NCBI GenBank assembly: GCA_016867695.1
Contig: VGIY01000120.1
Span: forward strand, 1-7,583
Source: Candidatus Eiseniibacteriota bacterium
GTDB lineage: Bacteria; Eisenbacteria; RBG-16-71-46; CAIMUX01; WJJG01
Length of the DNA: 7,583 bases
Direction: 5' to 3'
Shown: in pieces, positions 5,972 to 7,583 of the stretch
Position numbering within the stretch: the stretch's first letter is position 1
How the letters are laid out: every line of letters starts with the position of its first letter
Position numbers and translations under genes: made by a program
Notes under the pieces: generated by a model
What the model saw: the letters and a program-made list of their open reading frames with translations, nothing else
What the model was told of the DNA's origin: nothing
Databases searched by the model: none

Positions 5972-7583
5972 TCAATCGGGGCCCTGCCGGCAGTCGAACA
6001 GCGCCTCCCGCCGCGCCCCGGCGCTCGCCGGCTGCTCGCGGACCTGGACGTCGGCGATCAGGCGGAAGTCCCCCTTGTCGAGATAGGGCATGGCCATGCG
6101 GAACTCGCGCGCCGTTCCGGGGGCGACGAGCACGCCGCCGCCCAGCGGCAGCGTCTGGATGCGCTGGCGCGTCGCCGCCCGCTCCACCCAGAGGCTGCCG
6201 GAGATGAGCGCCACGCGGCCGCCGGCGTTGCGCAGCCGCAGCAGAACGGCCGTCGGGTTGAGCGCGGGATCGGGGCGCACGACATCCAGGCGCTCGATCT
6301 CGATCCTCGGCGGCGGCGCTCCCGCCGGCACGGCGAAGACGGGGACGCCGATGTCGACCTCGGAGGCCCAGCCGCTCTCGTCCCACCCGGCCCGGCCGGT
6401 CAGGCGCACGCCGCGCAGGCCGGGGGCCTCCTCGCCGGCCGTTTCGGGCCGGCGCACCTCGATGAGCAGCGGCGCGGCCGAGCGGGGCTGCAGGACGAGC
6501 GAGGCGGCCGGCAGGCGCACCCACTGACCGGTCGTGTCGGCCGTCTCGGTGAAGGTGAGGAAGCCGTTCAGCTCCTGGCGCACTTCGGCCACGGCGGCGC
6601 GCAGCGTGACCGCCGTCGTGTCGGCATTCTGGACGCGGATCGAAACGCTGCGGCTGGCGCCGGCAGGCAGGGCGACCTCGACATACTCGGGCTGGACGCG
6701 CAGGTCGAGGTCGAACTCGGCCCGCTCGACGAACGAACCCTTGACGGCGGCGACCGTCCCCTGCGCCGGGACGCGGATGTCGAACGACGACTGCGTGCGC
6801 CAGGTCCCGGCGAGCAGCAGGCGGGCGACGGCCCGGTAGTCGCCGGACGGCGGGGGCTCGGCCAGCGGGCAGGAGACCGTCACCGACAGGCCGGGGTAGA
6901 CCATGATCGGGTTGCCGCTGTCGCGCACCGGGATCGCGACGCGCAGCGGCCAGCCCCGCGAGCCGCGATACAGAAGGATGTCGCCCTCGAGCGGCGACTT
7001 GGCCGTGCCGCTGTTGCGCACCTCCAGGATCAGCCCCGGCCCGCCGGAGTGGAGCCAGGGGTCGTAGACGAGCGAGCGGGCGGCGAGCTCCAGGGCCAGG
7101 CGGCCGGGCACGGAGATCTCCACGCGCAGGGCGATCGCCGGCTCGAGCATCACCGCGATGCGCTGGTCGCTCCGCTCCGCGATCCGCTTGACGCGGATGT
7201 AGCCGAAGTACTCGCCGGTGGCGTCGGCGGGGATCGAGACGGAGAAGGGCACGGTCCGGCTGCGCGCTCCGGCGGATATCGCCACGCGGCTCTCGAGCCG
7301 GATCCAGCCGGCGCAGGAGCGGGCTCCCTCGCCGCGGGGCACGAGCTGCTCCTCGCCCGCCGGCGTCAGGCCCAGGTCGAAGGCCTCGCAGTCGTAGGCC
7401 GAGGGCTGGGGCGGTCCCTCGACGACGATGACCAACTCGCTGTCGATCGTCTGTCCCGGCCGCCCCGAGAGGGCCCGCGAATCCATGCTGACCGCGAAGC
7501 CGACGCGCTCCGGCTCCTGGGCCGCCGCGTCGGGGATCGACGCCGCCCCGCAGAGGAGGAGCGACAGGATGGCGCAGGAGATC
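5972..7583 (-). CDS. Large exported Ig-like two-repeat protein, paralogue of the 1548-3194 product (5' end off window)
   Basis: The frame is open to the right edge, giving 536 visible residues. The ATG at 7486 is internal: the 32 residues before it are a signal peptide lacking only its first few residues (CAILSLLLCGAAS, likely cleaved after DAAA before QEPER). The true start therefore lies just beyond 7583. The mature part repeats the plan of the plus-strand paralogue. A first half (visible residues about 28-272) contains a CAGW motif (C90, W93), an IPADATGEYFGYIRV strand pair, an RNSGTAKSP turn and SGDYRAVARLLLAG. A second half (about 288-525) has QWVRLPAASLVLQP, a RNAGGRVALISG turn and KGDFRLIADVQV. 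The second CxxW has lost its cysteine. There is no membrane helix at the C-terminus. It ends 19 nt before the secretin start, so it is translated in the same operon and may assist or dock with that channel. The family is not confirmed; the chaperone or scaffold role is inferred. Confidence 0.78.
   Translation of the reverse strand, partial: ISCAILSLLLCGAASIPDAAAQEPERVGFAVSMDSRALSGRPGQTIDSELVIVVEGPPQPSAYDCEAFDLGLTPAGEEQLVPRGEGARSCAGWIRLESRVAISAGARSRTVPFSVSIPADATGEYFGYIRVKRIAERSDQRIAVMLEPAIALRVEISVPGRLALELAARSLVYDPWLHSGGPGLILEVRNSGTAKSPLEGDILLYRGSRGWPLRVAIPVRDSGNPIMVYPGLSVTVSCPLAEPPPSGDYRAVARLLLAGTWRTQSSFDIRVPAQGTVAAVKGSFVERAEFDLDLRVQPEYVEVALPAGASRSVSIRVQNADTTAVTLRAAVAEVRQELNGFLTFTETADTTGQWVRLPAASLVLQPRSAAPLLIEVRRPETAGEEAPGLRGVRLTGRAGWDESGWASEVDIGVPVFAVPAGAPPPRIEIERLDVVRPDPALNPTAVLLRLRNAGGRVALISGSLWVERAATRQRIQTLPLGGGVLVAPGTAREFRMAMPYLDKGDFRLIADVQVREQPASAGARREALFDCRQGPD

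Noticed and set aside
4294..6207. A 637-codon plus-strand open frame opposite the secretin
   Set aside because: It is an Arg/Asp/His-rich shadow of a clearly recognisable secretin on the minus strand.
7484..7486. ATG 7486 as the start of the minus-strand Ig-like gene
   Set aside because: The frame continues upstream through a convincing signal peptide to the window edge, so this Met is internal.
1..7583. CRISPR array, tRNA, rRNA, insertion sequence or integration site
   Set aside because: No regularly spaced repeats, cloverleaf-like sequence, transposase motif or terminal inverted repeats were seen on either strand.

Overview
The window is very GC-rich bacterial DNA, and third codon positions are almost all G or C. 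Four genes encode products with signal peptides, a fifth has an exported N-terminus visible at the window edge, and one product is an outer-membrane secretin. This points to a diderm (Gram-negative-type) bacterium. The phylum cannot be fixed from the sequence; a high-GC environmental lineage is plausible, but that is inference.

Layout. Positions 1-332 (minus) hold a piece of a sensor histidine kinase (ATPase domain) that runs off the left edge. Its upstream DHp domain is not recognisable in any frame. Positions 333-933 have no confident gene. They contain a 7+3+7 palindrome (602-618), a near-consensus sigma70-type promoter on the plus strand (642-671) and a leader of about 250 nt. A plus-strand operon follows: a small six-cysteine secreted protein that looks like a fibre subunit (934-1389), a 548-residue exported protein made of two repeated Ig-like halves (1548-3194), and a 332-residue exported protein whose C-terminal domain resembles the small subunit (3208-4206). 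A second, minus-strand operon converges on it. It encodes a second two-halved Ig-like protein (7583-5972, start lies just beyond the right edge) and a secretin with an N-terminal TPR-like region (5952-4258). The two operons end 51 nt apart.

How the genes may work together. Signal peptides, Ig-like beta-sandwich patterns, subunit-like C-terminal strand motifs and a dedicated secretin suggest a surface-fibre or surface-protein export locus. In this reading the two large Ig-like paralogues act as periplasmic chaperone or scaffold partners, the small protein is the major subunit, the 332-residue protein is a two-domain minor or tip-like subunit, and the secretin is the outer-membrane gate. No FimD/CS1-type usher, no ATPase and no type IV pilin or platform gene is visible. 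The combination therefore does not match a chaperone-usher, type II secretion or type IV pilus locus as seen here. This is the most interesting point of the window, but missing components could lie outside it.
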